Below are positions 35,356 to 48,430 of a stretch of 64,000 nucleotides of DNA, one piece after another (positions within the stretch are counted from its first letter, which is position 1; each line of letters starts with the position of its first letter). The stretch is from the NCBI GenBank assembly GCA_015680685.1, contig MNCI01027140.1:1-64000 (forward strand), written 5' to 3'. The notes below the pieces were generated by a model that worked only from the letters and a program-made list of their open reading frames with translations, was not told where the DNA came from and did not search any database. This DNA comes from Gnetum montanum (lineage: Eukaryota > Streptophyta > Gnetopsida > Gnetales > Gnetaceae). The position numbers and the translations under genes are program-made.

Positions 35356-35999
35356 TATCCTCATGACTGACTAAAAAATTGTCCTTAATTTAAAAAAAAT
35401 TAATATGAAGTTTATTTCCAAAATATGGGAGTATACTTAATTAACTTACTCCCTTGACACAACTTAACTTTGAGTCAAGTGCTACATTACAGAATTTATT
35501 TAAGTGCTTAACAAGTTTAAAAAATAGCATAATTAGACAAAATTTTTCTAATTAAAACTATGAAAATTTTACAAAAATGTCCATGACATATGCATTAATT
35601 GATGCTTGGTAATGATGGATTCTCATGCCTTGGTGGTTCTTGTAGCTAACGCATTGTTGCTATTGCTACACTCTTCAATTTGAATGTCTTAATTAAGGCT
35701 ATTATTTTCTCATCTTTTTTTTCCTATAATCATGAATGATCCAAATAAGTTCACCTATATTAGATATGATAGGAACCTTCTAAGAAGAGAATAATGTTGG
35801 AAACATCTCATGAATATTGAAAATCTAGGCTACAAAATCTTTACATTTGACATTAATTATCTTCACTATGTCATTTAATTTCTGGTAGTTAAACATTCTC
35901 TTGGCTAGGTTCTCTATGATATTTCATTGATTAGTGTGTTTTTCCTAAGAACCCTAAGCTTCTTATTTATAATTTGTAGCATTTGAAGCACTTTTCAAT

Positions 36000-38361
36000 G
36001 GAGCTTATGCTCATTTTCATGCAACAATTATGAGGTGATGACCTGTTTCTTCAACTCTACTCTATGTTTGATAATAGTTAGCATTGTGAGATTTGCATAA
36101 TATAGAATGACTAGCTCCATGTACTATGTTATCTCTTCAATTTGCAAATCCTTCATCTTGATCTTGACTTAATTATAGATGTTGAAACCATTAAAAATTG
36201 ATTGCCATATATTACTTGGAATTTAATAGAAGGTAACATTTAGTTTGACCTTTATCAATTAGATTTACTTCTCATTGATTTCTTTCTAAAGGTCTACCTA
36301 TTTCCTATAATGATTATTGATCTTCTTATATTTGGTGACCTCATTCTTCTATGTGGCGATCTTGACTACAAACTTTTATCTAATTACTTTTACTTCCTTG
36401 ATTAAGAGAATTGTTCTTTTGGCTATCATCTATGTATGTCCTTTTTAAATTTGGCTAGTTACTCCAAGAGGTATTTAAGATAATCCTCCATTTTATTCTT
36501 CTTTTATTTAATGTTTCACAATCTCTCATATTCTATAGCAAGACCTTTATTTTTCTTTGTTAACCTAGCAATGTCCTTGTTAAATTTGTTAACAATGACA
36601 TTTGATAAGAAAGAATTTTAGATGGACTTTTTTCTATTTCCACCTCCTACTACTTAGCCTTGAATTAAATTAAATGCTTCACCTCTTATTAGGCTAAGTT
36701 GGTGGATGGTAGATCTAGATGGTTGAAGCCCAAAGTTGCACAACCTTATCCCTTGATTGCTAGTTTAGTAAATCCACCTACTATTTTTGAGTCTCAATAA
36801 TGACTAGCTTAACTTTGGTCTTGATGAGCTTAGACTTGATTATAGTAATATCTTCAAAAATTTTGAATTAGTCCAAGTCCCACAAGCATATCCAATAGCT
36901 TCTCATGTTGGAATAAACTTATCCTTCTTGTTTCTTTTGATCCAGTATCTATATATATTAGAATTTTTACCATTACAACAAAGCTCACTAATGGTGTTGT
37001 ATGGACTTTTAATGCTTTTCCTATATGATATACCACCACTTCTACAATAGTCTCTTGTCCTTGATGTGGCATGATTACCATAATTGCTTCATTCCTTGTT
37101 CTAATATGATGAAGAAATATGCAACATTGTTATATAGCTTAGGATATAGTTTCGTAGGCAACATAACCATAATATCTTCCATTGTAAGATTTGTTTGGAC
37201 TTTGACCAAGCCTTTCTAAGCTATGAATAAATTGGAGAAGTTATCCTACTTCCAACTTATGGTTTGAGAAACTTCTTATAAATGGTTCACTATAGGATAA
37301 TAATCTCCATTGTCTCCAATAGATTCTTAAAGGGGTAAATTTGGTGTACCTGGTTGTACTCTAGCACCTTTGTGTTCTACTTCTACTCAAATATCTGGTA
37401 GTGGTGTATCCTCTTGAAGTCATAAAGGTGGCTTGTAATTCATCATTTCTTACTAGGATGTAATGGCTTTCCTACGAAGGATATTATTTGCATAGTAGGT
37501 AATTCATCCACTTCAGCAAATTTTTCTAATGAGGCATGAGAAGGGAAGTGTATTCATGTGCTCATTTTCTTTAAATGTCTTCTCAATTTCCAAAAAGATA
37601 AATTAAGACAAGCTAATTGGAAACTTCTCATTAAGTGTTGTGCACACCCTTGCAGAAAAATATGTAATCTTACTTAGTTGTATTGTAGGATTGATTTGGT
37701 ATGAGGTGATCTTGAAATAGATATTTTCTACTTATGTGAGAGGATTCAATTTATTCCTATTACCTCCATTAGCCCTCTAAGTTCATTCCATTTTTACCTT
37801 TATGTCTAATTAGACAGGACACCTTTGCAACTTATGCGTTCATATTAGGGGTTTCTAGGGCTTTTATAATCACATCAATTGATTAGGAAATGGTGATTTC
37901 TTTAAGTTTTACTATCATATCTTTTTGGAATTTTTTCAAAAAAAAAAAAAAATTTCATCTAAATACCATTTCTCATTAGTTAAGATGGTGGACTAGAGAG
38001 GGAATACCTGTAACTATTTGTGGACTTTTTTGGATGCAAACTCCAAGAAGGGATTGAAACTATATTTTTGCACAATAGTACTCAAAAGTTCCTTTTTCTT
38101 GATCATCTTTAAACATATCTTTATAAAGATCACCTCTAGGTTTGATCTTAGTTGAGGTGCCTCATCCTACATGGATTAGTCTCTATGTGGTGTAGAAATA
38201 TGCCTCATAAATTCCACCTCTTATTCATTTCTCAAGGATTTTATTGCATATGTCGCTTCTTGCTCTTGTACTTATTTACATCCATGTTCTTCTATATTTT
38301 TTAATTTCTTTTTCTAGTGCGATGAAGGATTGGTTACCTTCAAAACTTATTTTGGTGCCAC
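36000..38361 (-). pseudogene. Element F: env-position gene, heavily decayed
   Basis: The segment is collinear with the better preserved minus-strand genes of J (48.87-51.2 kb) and M (60.25-62.57 kb). CTCCATGTACTATGTTAT near 36.12 kb matches the distal end of both. The start region TGCCACTTGTAATCACA near 38.36 kb matches J's GGGCCATCTGCAATCACA, with the start codon changed to GTG. Little protein can be read. It lies downstream of the integrase and before the 3' LTR in the same sense, where Athila/Calypso-type elements carry an extra ORF. The stretch 35356-36000 is noncoding leader to the LTR. Confidence 0.5.
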
Positions 38362-38782
38362 TTGTAATCACATTGATAATTAATCATTACTTTCCAAAAT
38401 ATCTTATAATAGTTTAAACTTTAATTAATCTTGTATTATCTTAATTTTAGAAAATTTTAGAATTAGGTTTTCATGTTATTACATTATGATATTTTAGAGT
38501 CTTAAGATAGCTAAGTCATTTTAATTTTAATTAATTTCAATTTTTTAGTGTTTATTATCTTAGGTATTTTAAAATTTGAGTTTTTAAAGGTTTTTAAATC
38601 ATAGTTTGATTTCTTCCATGACATAGTACTTAACTTCAAGAGCTCATAGGTTTTTAAATAGGTGAAATTAGAAGTCTGGATTGTAATAGATCACTTATAT
38701 AAGGTTTTTGAGCTCTAAAAAATTATAAAAACTCACTTTTCATTTTGAAGATATGATGAAAAATTGGACAATGGTGATCATA

Positions 38783-38870
38783 TATTTATAGTGGTTTTGG
38801 ATTGTATTGACACTAATGCATCAATGGGTTGTATTGATGTAGTTCATTACATCAATGTTGTAGCATTGAC
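38783..38870 (-). promoter_or_regulatory. Internal promoter of the F env-position gene with an ATCAATG array
   Basis: Minus-strand TATA box TATAAATA at 38783-38790. The plus-strand words around it (GATCATATATTTATAG) match J's promoter (GATCACATATTTATAG). Immediately upstream, at 38804-38870, are five or six ATTGA/ATCAATG/TTGATG motifs in both orientations. The same motif type occurs in this element's LTR (35293-35335). The 68-codon frame at 38764-38970 only reflects this array. Confidence 0.5.
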
Positions 38871-38899
38871 ACAACTAGTTAAGGCATTTTCTAATGCTT

Positions 38900-40130
38900 T
38901 TAAAAGAGTTTTGAAGGTAGAATTGGATTATTCAAAAGCTCATAAGCTATTGAAGAAACTAAGGCACTAATCATTGATGTCAGGAAGGCTTAACAAAGGT
39001 TTAAAATGATCGTTTGATGTGATTGGAAGCTTTAAAACTGGTTAAGAGTTGGGGTTTTAAAAGGGATTCGATCAAAAAAGTTAATAAAATTGAGAAAAAA
39101 TGGATAAGTATGAATAAAGATAGAGATAGTAGTGCTTTATGTTTTAGGATTATGCATTTGGTTCATGGACTAAATTGTGTAAAGCTATATAAGTGAATGC
39201 TCTTCATAGCAAGCTCCTACCTATATTATCATTGTATAATCATTTCACAAGGTGTTTGTTAGTACCTAAGAAGTTGATTGTTGATTGAATCTCTATTCCA
39301 ACATATATACAACTATTATTACTATAATCCTAAATCATACTAATTAAAACCACCAAATTCATAAACATAAATAATAGTGAGGTATAGTGGAATTAGAAGG
39401 AATTGCAAAGATTAGGAGGTGAGTTACCTTACCATGTTTGTAATAGGTCCTTTGTATAAAGCATGGTTAAGATGACCAACATAACTATTCATTAGGATTC
39501 TAAACCAAGTCTATACTACTTCTAATGATATTGCATTGTGTCATCTTAGGTCAATCACTAGAAGACCAACTACAACTACATAGAATCACCATTACTTAAT
39601 AAGAAAAATTGGAAAAATTTTAAACTTTAATTAATTAATTATTAGTATACAATCTATGGACCTTGGCCATTGGTTCAAGATATGCCTTTAGGCATGGGTC
39701 ATATGTCTTTCTAATCCCATAGCCACTGCTAATTGCATCAATAGTGGACCTTTAGGCATGGGTCACATGTGTTTCTAGTGGTACCCCAAGAATGATTTTT
39801 GTATATGTTAATTAATTAATAAATATTATGTTTCCCTTACTAGAGGACTACCTGTAGGCATGAGTGACATATCTTTTCAATGTCATAATAAGGTAACAAT
39901 TTATTATAAAAAGATATTTCCCAAAAAAGTAACTCATACATGATAGTATGTCAAAGTGGGGTAGTGGAATCATAGAGAAGGTCCAAAGAATTAATAAATT
40001 TCTCAGTGTAAGTTATAGGTACTATTAAGTATATAGAATTACCCTTGTATAGGCAGTTTAGATAGTTTTCTCTACACTAGCTTCATAGGGATAATAATTG
40101 GTAGGAAGTTTCTAGGTTGATGTATAAGTT
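38900..40130 (-). repeat. Pre-env block, copy 1 (element F)
   Basis: A noncoding block found three times, here, at 51780-53090 (J) and at 57830-58658. Shared words include CTTACCATGTTTGTAAT followed by AAAGCATGGTT (near 39.43 and 58.23 kb) and GCATGGGTCACATGTGTTTC (39.76 kb), which matches 52.53 kb. In F it lies between the integrase and the promoter of the env-position gene. Content unknown; no frame survives. Confidence 0.5.
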
Positions 40131-40235
40131 CAAAGAGCATTATTGAGTTTGATGATTTAGTCCTTATATTTACTCATCATAAGTATTTGTATATAGGCTA
40201 GTGGTGATCTATGTGGTAAAATAATATAAATAAGA

Positions 40236-40697
40236 TTGAAGGAGAAATTTTAAAGGATAACAATTAGACTTACTATCTTATATGGTGCTAAATGTCGAGT
40301 GGTACAAAAGAAGTATAATAAAAATTAGTGTAGTAAAAATGCAAATGCTTCAATGGATCTTGAATGTTACTAGAAGAGATAAACTACAAAATATAGATGT
40401 TAGAGAAATATTTGGAGTGGCTTCTATTTTAGATAAGCTACAAAAATGATGGCTTAGATGGTGTAAACATGTGTAAAAACTATTAGACAATGAGCCTATA
40501 GATAAAGGTTGCTACATCATTGTTCTAGAAAAGCCATTGAAAGGATGACCAAAGAAGACATGGAAAAAAAATCATCGAAGATAATTTAAAGAAAATACAA
40601 ATAAATAAATATCTAGCTCTTCAAAGAGATGAATGATGAAAAAGGACTTATGTAGCTAACCCAATTTTTTGGAATAAGGCCATGATGATGATGATGT
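40236..40697 (+). mobile_element. RTE-type LINE 3' fragment with GAT repeat tail
   Basis: Conceptual pieces, across stops and shifts, read TILYGAKCRVVQKK, MQMLQWILNVTRRDKL, IDVREIFGVASILDKLQK, LRWCKHV and PKKTWKK. These follow the order of the C-terminal end of plant RTE non-LTR reverse transcriptases (ILYGxECW, MRMLRWMxGxTRKD, IREKLGVAPIxDKxREnRLRWFGHV, GRPKKTW). The element ends in ATGATGATGATGATG (40683-40697), the short tail typical of RTE. It is 5'-truncated and inserted into F between the pre-env block and the integrase. Confidence 0.72.
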
Positions 40698-40739
40698 GTT
40701 AGTATATAGGTTATCTCATAATTTATGACATCAACTTGT

Positions 40740-41260
40740 TTGTTGGCTTGGGGTGGTATGGTGTAGTTAGCATACGTTCTACCCATAAGTGTTGCATTAA
40801 CTTTTTAAAAGTTAGCTATGTGCAATATGTGCTATTATCAAATATTAATACTCATGGCATATCAAACTTATTTATTACATGCTACTTAAATAATTTAGCA
40901 AGAGTTCTTGTAGTACAATTTGTAACTACAACTATTGTCATGTACTTTGTGCAATAGTTCATAGAAGTGATGATATATGATTTACCATTTTAAGAAGAGG
41001 TAATAGGAATTGTGCAGTCAATTACCTATAGATCAAAAGGCTCTAGTGGTTGTATTCATTATTGTGGTTGTTCAAAATGTGTTGATACCCCACCATCTCA
41101 TTGACAACATTCATAGAAATTGATAAAGTAATATACATCACAAAAGAGGGTTGGCTAGAAATTTCTAGGAATGAGAATTTTTATGACTATTCTCCTTCCC
41201 ATGTAGTAGCTCCACATGATCCTTCATGTACATTTTGAAGAACCCTCAATTAGTTATTTT
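40740..41260 (-). pseudogene. Element F: decayed integrase
   Basis: The minus strand reads VHEGSCGATTW (near 41.2 kb), NFWPTLFCDVYYFINFYECC (near 41.12 kb), VVVTNCTTRTLAKLFK (near 40.9 kb), VLIFDN (near 40.83 kb), LMQHLWVE and LTTPYHPKPTN (near 40.75 kb). This is the zinc domain and core of a gypsy integrase. The RH/RT side to the right, about 41.26-41.50 kb, is barely readable before the LTR of H begins. Confidence 0.62.
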
Positions 41261-41502
41261 CTAGAAAACACTAGTCCACTAAGTTATCGACATAGATTTT
41301 ATGGATGTTCTCCTCTATTCCTAGGAAGTATTTGACTTAATGCAAAAATTATTGAGTCTTACATTTTTTTCATTTAGGAGGTACATTTTACTCCTTCGAG
41401 TATGTGAGATAGTCTATGAACCAAGGGATGGCCACTACTAATGGTATTACATTAGTGTTTGCAAATAAAGGCTCATATAAAATTGATTTGATTAATGCTC
41501 TT

Positions 41503-42349
41503 TGATGAAGTGCAAGTTGGTCAGCTATATTGATGCCAACCTATCGATGTAGCATAGTTAACAAATCATTGCATGTGTTGGCATATATGCATCAATGCTA
41601 ATCCTCTATAAGCCTATAAATATACAAGCATCCATCAAGTATTCACCACCATTTGGTCAATAGCCTAACCAAACTCTTGTAGTTTTCTTCAATAATCTTA
41701 AAAAATAGTTAGTGAGTACTTGTAACATAGATTTGAGTCAATTGTATGATGTCTTATTTAAGTGGAATTATACCTAGATTCATTCAATGAATAGCAATAA
41801 GATTGATATTGATTCAATATTAGTACAACACTTTGACTTAGAATAGATTTTATTTCAATGCAATGTACTTCCATGTATTTATTTAATATTTACATTTTCA
41901 TGGATATCAATTAGTATGTAGAATTAGTATAACTAGTTTCAAGCATAAAAACACATTTACTTGGTAATCCCAGCAACATTATTTCTTGGTTTACCTAGTA
42001 GTATAACACTTGGTAATCCTAGTAGTTAGTACATGAGTTCAGGATATGTACAATAAGCTAGGAATGGACACTTATCACTCTTAGAATATTCTAGGATTTA
42101 TCTTCTTGTTATTAATTAGATTAATTAAATAATTAATTTTTAATATTTTTATATAGCTTAACCATAGCCATAGAATATCAATAATCATATAACTCACTTT
42201 GAACTAAATCATATGTGATAAAGCTACCACTAGTCCAAGTGATTAACAATCTGCATAGCACACTAGTTCCATCCATAGAATTCAACAAAATTGCACATGA
42301 ATGCTTGTAATTTTCATGGTTGGGTATAGGGAACATTCATCCCTCATCA
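41503..42349 (+). repeat. 5' LTR of element H (847 bp)
   Basis: Starts TGATGAAGTG and ends CCCTCATCA, followed by a primer-binding-site-like TTGGCATGGTTGTTGAGAAA (42350-42369). The TATA box TATAAATA is at 41615-41622. Upstream of it, at 41528-41600, are ATTGATG, TCGATG and TGCATCAATGC words. Confidence 0.7.
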
Positions 42350-42369
42350 TTGGCATGGTTGTTGAGAAA

Positions 42370-44265
42370 TGGTGTTAGTGATCTAGATTAGTTATATTAT
42401 AAATGATCACTGTAAAAGCATTAATGATTAATTTTTCAAGAAATATTAATGTTTTAAGTTACAAATACACTATTAACTACAAACATGACTTATTCACATA
42501 GGACTTATAATCCATCACATGATAAGAACATTGTTAGAAAAAATGATAGGACTTATATTGAAGAGAATTAGAGTAAACCATCACAACTAGGATTCTCATA
42601 TGCTTATTCTAACCCCTTACTATATTCAAAGATTAGTTTTAACTATCACAAAGAATCCTAAAGGGGATGAAACAAGTCCTAGAATAAGAAGGGTCTCAAG
42701 GCCTAGGACCTCTAACAAACCTAGAAGAGGTAAACCAAGGGATCATAGGGAGAGATATACAAGTCATGGTGATTCTTCCAGTTCATCATCTTCTTCTTTA
42801 TCCTGATCATCTAGTTCTAATAAAGCTAAATGTAGGTATGGAGATAGAGCTTCACTAAGGATTTAAGATGAAGATAGAAATGGAGATCAAATACAAGATA
42901 CAAGACATCAAAGGAGACATAAATAAGATCATTACTATCAAACAAATAAAAGTAGAGGTTATGATCATGACATGTCTGATGATGATAAATCCTTGTAGGT
43001 ACTAGAAGCATAATATAAATTAGGGAGGTAGTTAGAATACCTCATAGACATCAAAGGGAAAGCCATATCAAATTGTTTGATATAAGTAACATTTCTAAAT
43101 TCAAGGGAGGCTACGATTCTAATCCATAACATCACTTACAAGTCTTCCATGATACCTACCCCTTACAAAATATTTATAGTAATTGGAAAAAGATTAATAT
43201 CTTAGCTATAACACTAGTAGAAGAAGCTAAAAGATGGTATAGATCATTGGAACTTGATTCAATTCATTAGTGGTCCATAGTGCTTAAGCTCTTCAAATGA
43301 GAAATTCCAAACCTATTCAAGAGTGTCTAATCTAAGAAAAAAATCCAAGGGTGGAAGTAAGAGAACTATGAATCCCTTGATGTAATATTAGGTAGATGAT
43401 ATTCTTTGCTACATAAATGTCCAGGCCATATATTTTATTAAAAAGAGAAACTTCATCACATCATAGATGGATTTTGTAACAAAATAAGGAAGATCCTTGG
43501 GATTTATGCTCAAGGAAAATTATCAATGTTGAGAGTTCATTAGATATAAAGGCTAATTAAATAGATGGAAAAAGAAGAAGGATAGTTGTGTAAAGAAGAG
43601 AGTGTAGAGGAATATAACCAAGATCCAACTTTTTCAAAAAGAAGATTCATATTTATTATTAGGAAAAAGAGGTAGTTCTTCATGAGTTGATTTCATACCA
43701 AACCTTGCCAATACAAAATTCTATCGCTGAGATTGAAGTAAGGGAAGATACGATGTGGAAATTGATGGATGAAAAAGTTACAACCAACTTGAAAATCATA
43801 GAGAATAAGGTAAAGCAAGTAGAATCAAGTGATTGAGATAAAAAAAAGAAAAAAGAATAAGGAAATAGGCAAGGACACTTATCGGTAAAAAGGGAAAATA
43901 GCTATAGTCGAAGAGATTGTAGACTTAGATTCAGAGATGAATGGATGTGACATTTATCAATATGAATATCCAAAGAGCTATTACCTAGTTATGTTACATC
44001 TACAAGAGTATGGAGCTTTTGATTTAAATCTCAAGTTTGTGAAAAAGCAAATGCCGAGAAGATTTTCTTATTCACAAGGCAATTATAGACAATCCTACAA
44101 CCAATGGTACTATCCTAGTGGGAATCCTTATCAACATGTAAAACTCACAGTTGTGGAGGATACCATCAATAAACTAGTAATATCTCTATTACTAGCCAAA
44201 TCCTTATGGATACTATGTTCAACAACCTATTTCTTTGAATGATTCTACTATCCATAATTCAATGT
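42370..44265 (+). pseudogene. Element H: decayed gag
   Basis: A basic/Ser-rich linker (ITKNPKGDETSPRIRRVSRP and a poly-Ser run, 42.6-42.8 kb) is followed by capsid pieces such as GRWYSLLHKCPGH and LHHIIDGFCNKIRKILGIYA (43.38-43.52 kb). A tail CDIYQYEYPKSYYLVMLHLQ comes next (43.94 kb), then Tyr/Gln-rich repeats. These blocks match the gag of B, E and J in order. Confidence 0.68.
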
Positions 44266-44269
44266 AATA

Positions 44270-44618
44270 CTACTATCTGGATCGTGGAGCAGATCACATT
44301 GGCTTCAATGAGCATTGAAGTCCTACCTCATCAAATCCTCCTTTGCTCTCTCACAAGCATTTCTTGTACATATTTCTGGAACATTTTCTTTGTTATATTA
44401 ATAAAGTTTTATTTTTGTGTGCACTCTACATTTGTTTTCCATTTTACATATTTGTAATTTTTCATTATTATTTACATCATTCATTCTACATTCTATATGT
44501 CCCTGGGTGATCTACAGACCATTCAAGGCTTCCTAAATCCCATTTTTTGAGGTCCTAGGAATTTGGTGTTGAGACTACTATGCTAGGATTTTTGATCTGA
44601 TTGATTTTTTTGGTTGTA
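44270..44618 (+). repeat. Element I: 3' part of an Ogre-like LTR
   Basis: The sequence from GGATCGTGGAGCAGATCACA to TTTTTTGGTTGTAATA is collinear with 56890-57218 in K (GACCATGGAGCAGATCACAT to TTTTTTGGTTGCAACA). It abuts the decayed gag of H. The left LTR end is missing. Confidence 0.5.
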
Positions 44619-45770
44619 ATAGATGTCTTGGCACTATGAGGAGGGGTTCTGCCCAATTTCTACATCTAAATCAATTTGCCATGTTGCCAAGGTTCCCTTG
44701 TATTGCCAAAATCTACAATTTTGACATTAAAACCTATAAAACCTTCAAAACCCAACATTGCAACCCATCCTCCCTACAATCAAATCTCATCATAGAAGTT
44801 GCAGGTGTTTGGATTTTCAATATTTTCACAAAAGTTGCTCTGAATTTTGAGGCCAACATTGGCATCCCACCAAAACCTTTAAAAAATCAACACTGCTCCT
44901 TCCCCCCTATGACCAAAACTATAGCATGGAAGTTGTAGGTGGTTGGGTGTTGGCTTTTCATAGCAACTACTATGAATTTTTTTAGCCCAAAGCCAACATT
45001 AATACCTTTACTCTTCTTTTTCCTTTTTTTGTCATTTTTTCCCAATTTCCAGAGTGGGTGATACAACCCTTCTGGAAATCATCAAACTTCTGGAGGTTAG
45101 CTTTTCCCCATCTTTCCTAGTTCAAAAAATTGGTAGCTTGCCAAAACCATTTTTAGTGGAAAAACACCAACTTTCCACCTTATTTTGTAGCCTTTTCCCC
45201 ATCAACACTGGATTAGAACATGTGAAATTTCCATCATCTCACCCCCTTCTTCCCCACCCCCCCACCCCCACCCCCNNNNNNNNNNNNNNNNNNNNNNNNN
45301 NNNNNNNNNNNNNNGTAGAGGTAGTTAGGAAGCCAGCATTCGTAAAGCTTGTTTCTGATGTTCCACCTTGGTTTTTAGCCTTTCCCACCTCCACATCAAC
45401 ATTGGATTAGAAGATTTGAGATTTCCATCATCTCACCCCACTTCCTTTTCCCCCCTACCATAACCAATGTGGAGGCAGTTAGGAGGCTAGGGTGGAAGAG
45501 GCTTAACACTAACTTTCTTAACTTTTCAATTTAATTAAAGGGATAAATCCCCCTTACCTCACACTTACTAATTATAGTAAGTACTTCATTTTTATTCATA
45601 TTTGCTTCCTTTTAAATTTTTTTGAATTTCATTCACTAGAATTTACTTTTTTTTTCATTTATAGCCTATTTTAAGCTATTTTCAATACTATAGCTATCTC
45701 TTTCCAATAGTTCACCAAGTTGCTCTTCACCCTCACTAGAGAAGGCCCTAGCCAACAAGCCATGAGGGTC
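44619..45770 (+). other. Element I: leader region with assembly gap
   Basis: T- and C-rich sequence with repeated CCAACATTGG/CCAAAACC words and no gene. A run of 39 undetermined bases fills 45276-45314, immediately after a C-run (45253-45275). The opposite-strand counterpart in element C is a long G-run at 19819-19883. Confidence 0.6.
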
Positions 45771-47340
45771 TATGATCCCAAATACCTATCATCATTGAGT
45801 GTAGAAAATATTTGAGGATCAGAGGAAAAGTCCTAACTTTACAATCATAAATGAAGACTATTATTACTACATTTTCATCAAAATGCAAGTTGGCCTCGTG
45901 ATTCCATGTGTGGAAGTAGAGGCAAAAAGGAAGTTTGAACTCATACATCGAGATGGGAAAGAGTATGTCCCTTTCTTGTATGACCAAATATCCCTTAATG
46001 ATATCTATGCCATCATCCTTGCCTAATTGATTACAATGGAGGAGGAGGATGACAAGAATATCTTGAAGGAACAACAAGAGGAGGAGGATGAATTTAATTT
46101 GGAATTTAAGCCCAAAAACATATTTGAAGGATTGTTCCAGCAAATGTTCCCCAAGGTTATAGCCTTCCTCTAACACTTTTTTTTTTCTCCATGGGCATGG
46201 TGCTTCCATCTTACACTCCTACCATGGATTCTCCCACACTAGTAATAGCCACAATTAGCTACCTATAACTTGTTAATGTCATTTGCTACATAGTCCCAAT
46301 CTGTACAACCATCGACAATGGTTTCTACCTTTGCAAATCCATTAACTACTTGTGTGGGGTCCAGCATAGAACCCCAAGCAACTCAGGGGTCACACACCCC
46401 CTGTAATCCATTTGTGCCTCAATTATTCGCATAAACATCCCTTTCCTTGTTTGGTCCTCAAGCTACAACCATAACACAACCATTCCCTTCTATATTGCAA
46501 TCCCTAGTGAGGCCATAAGCCTCATAACAAATGCCACAACCTTATGTACAAACCCTGCAACCAATAGGGCCATCATATGATTTGGATCAATCCTTCCAAA
46601 TGATCTAGGACATAATAAAGGATTTAAAGAGGCTCAAAGCCTCTACTTCCCAAAGTGTCAAGATTATGGATTTCTACTAGGATGACCCCATTAGTCATGT
46701 GATCCCACCCTTGATAATTCCTTTAGTGTCCCTATCCCCTAGTTTATCAAATAAAATAGAGAAGGTAATACTAAAGCTCACCTTATAACATTTAGATTTG
46801 AATACTTACTCTTACAGCCATGGCCTCATACTAGCATGAGTATTTTCCCTATGTCCTTGACTAGGAAAGCACTTGATTAGTACGACCCATTACCTAGAGG
46901 ATCCATATCCTCTCTAGAGGACTTGATAACCCAATTTCTCAATTGCTTCTAGTATTACTTGAAGCCTAACACCATGCTTGACCAACTCATGAAGGTCAAG
47001 TAGAAATCCCTTGAGCCCATACAAAAGTTTATCCAAGAGTGGAATGGATTGCTAAATGAAATACTAGATCCCATAGTTGAGATCCATCTTTTGGCCATAT
47101 TCAAGGGGGAAGTAAACAACTTTATCAAGTCCAAACATTACTATCTTGATCCATAGTCCCTTAGTGAAGCATTTTTTTTTCCAAATCAAGAATATAGAGG
47201 ATGCTATAAAGGCCAATCATGATTCGAGCTACATAGCATATAAAAATCAACATACACGGAGAGACAAAGAGAAGAACAAACAAAACAATACAATCATAGA
47301 AACTATGAGTAAAGAAGCAAAGACCAAAAACTAGGAGCCA
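45771..47340 (+). pseudogene. Element I: decayed Ogre-like gag
   Basis: The N-terminal part reads IIRDG-like KFELIHRDGKEYVPFLYDQ near 45.93-46.0 kb. Pro/Gln-rich linker sequence follows, then capsid-helix pieces near 46.85-47.1 kb corresponding to C's DLINQFFNHF and FIQRWNSTLNE. A basic tail with SSYIAYKNQHTRRDKEKNKQ closes it near 47.22-47.3 kb. The 153-codon minus-strand frame at 45748-46209 is a shadow. Confidence 0.62.
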
Positions 47341-48430
47341 AGGGCCAACCCAACCAAGCCCCCGCTAATAACCATAATAACCAATCATCAGCCTTTGGGA
47401 CCACTGCATCTACTACAACTAGGTCAAATTTTGAGTTGAAAGATGGTAGTAAGTACATTGAAGTCATTTGATTTGCTAGACCAACTATTGAAGAGTGGAT
47501 GCATGCAATAAAAATAGATGACTGAAGTTGCTTGAAAGAAGCACAAGTAGCTATGTGAAATAGCAAAAGATCCCTCTTGAGCAACAAATGATGATCCACA
47601 ACTAGCTAGGTACTTCAAACTAGAACATTTTTTCCACTATCACTAACTATTAGATCATAACACAAAATTTTTCCTCACATTAAAGGATGACTTGCAAATG
47701 ATGATAGATAGGGGGGAGCTAGTCTTAGATGCTCCCAACTTGGTATGACCACAAAATCAGTTAATGCAAATCTACAAAGACCTATTGAATGATAATTATA
47801 GTCCTTATTATTTTAACATTCAACATCAATGATGATTGGAAATCCCTAAGATAACCATTTGTGATATGAGTATCCCCTTGTGATGAAAGGGCTTCTTCAA
47901 CTTCCACTAGCTCAAGATCTCCCTTTGTCAGAAGTGTACCATCACGAATGCCTTTGAGGGATTCTTTTGTCATTAGGATTCCCTAGCCTAACATAAACCA
48001 ATGAACTATAGCCCAACAAACTACACAACAGCCTCCTGTGGTGGCTCATGCTACTACCACTTATTCACAACCAACAACTGACAACTAGAAAACTTCAACT
48101 AAGCAAAAGAAGAAGCATAAGAAAAATCCTAGCAACAAGGGTGATAGGCAAATAGAGGCATAAAGGAATTGGGTCCATCAAAGTCCACTCCCCTTTCAAC
48201 TATACCCATGACCTCCTCTACTATACCCATAGGAAGACACCAAAACCCATAGCCAGAAGAACAAGTAAAAGCCCCAATAACCATAACCTAATGTCAAAGT
48301 TTACATTTTGGGATGCATGAAGAAGATAAAGCACAACTAGTGTGACAAGTCCATGACCAATGATAAAAACTTCCTTACTACAATGGACCAAATCAAGAAA
48401 TCCCTCAAGTAGAAGAACATAACTCTAAGC
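47341..48430 (+). pseudogene. Element I: gag-protease linker remnants
   Basis: Pro-, Gln- and Lys-rich translations (47.3-48.3 kb) with stops. Position and composition correspond to the linker before the protease in A and C. No domain recognised. Confidence 0.4.

Noticed and set aside
38764-38970. 68-codon plus-strand frame rich in Asp/Ile/Val
   Set aside because: Lies across the ATCAATG array and TATA box of F's internal promoter; no homology or conservation in J.
45748-46209. 153-codon minus-strand frame
   Set aside because: Opposite-strand shadow of the decayed gag of I, which reads on the plus strand.
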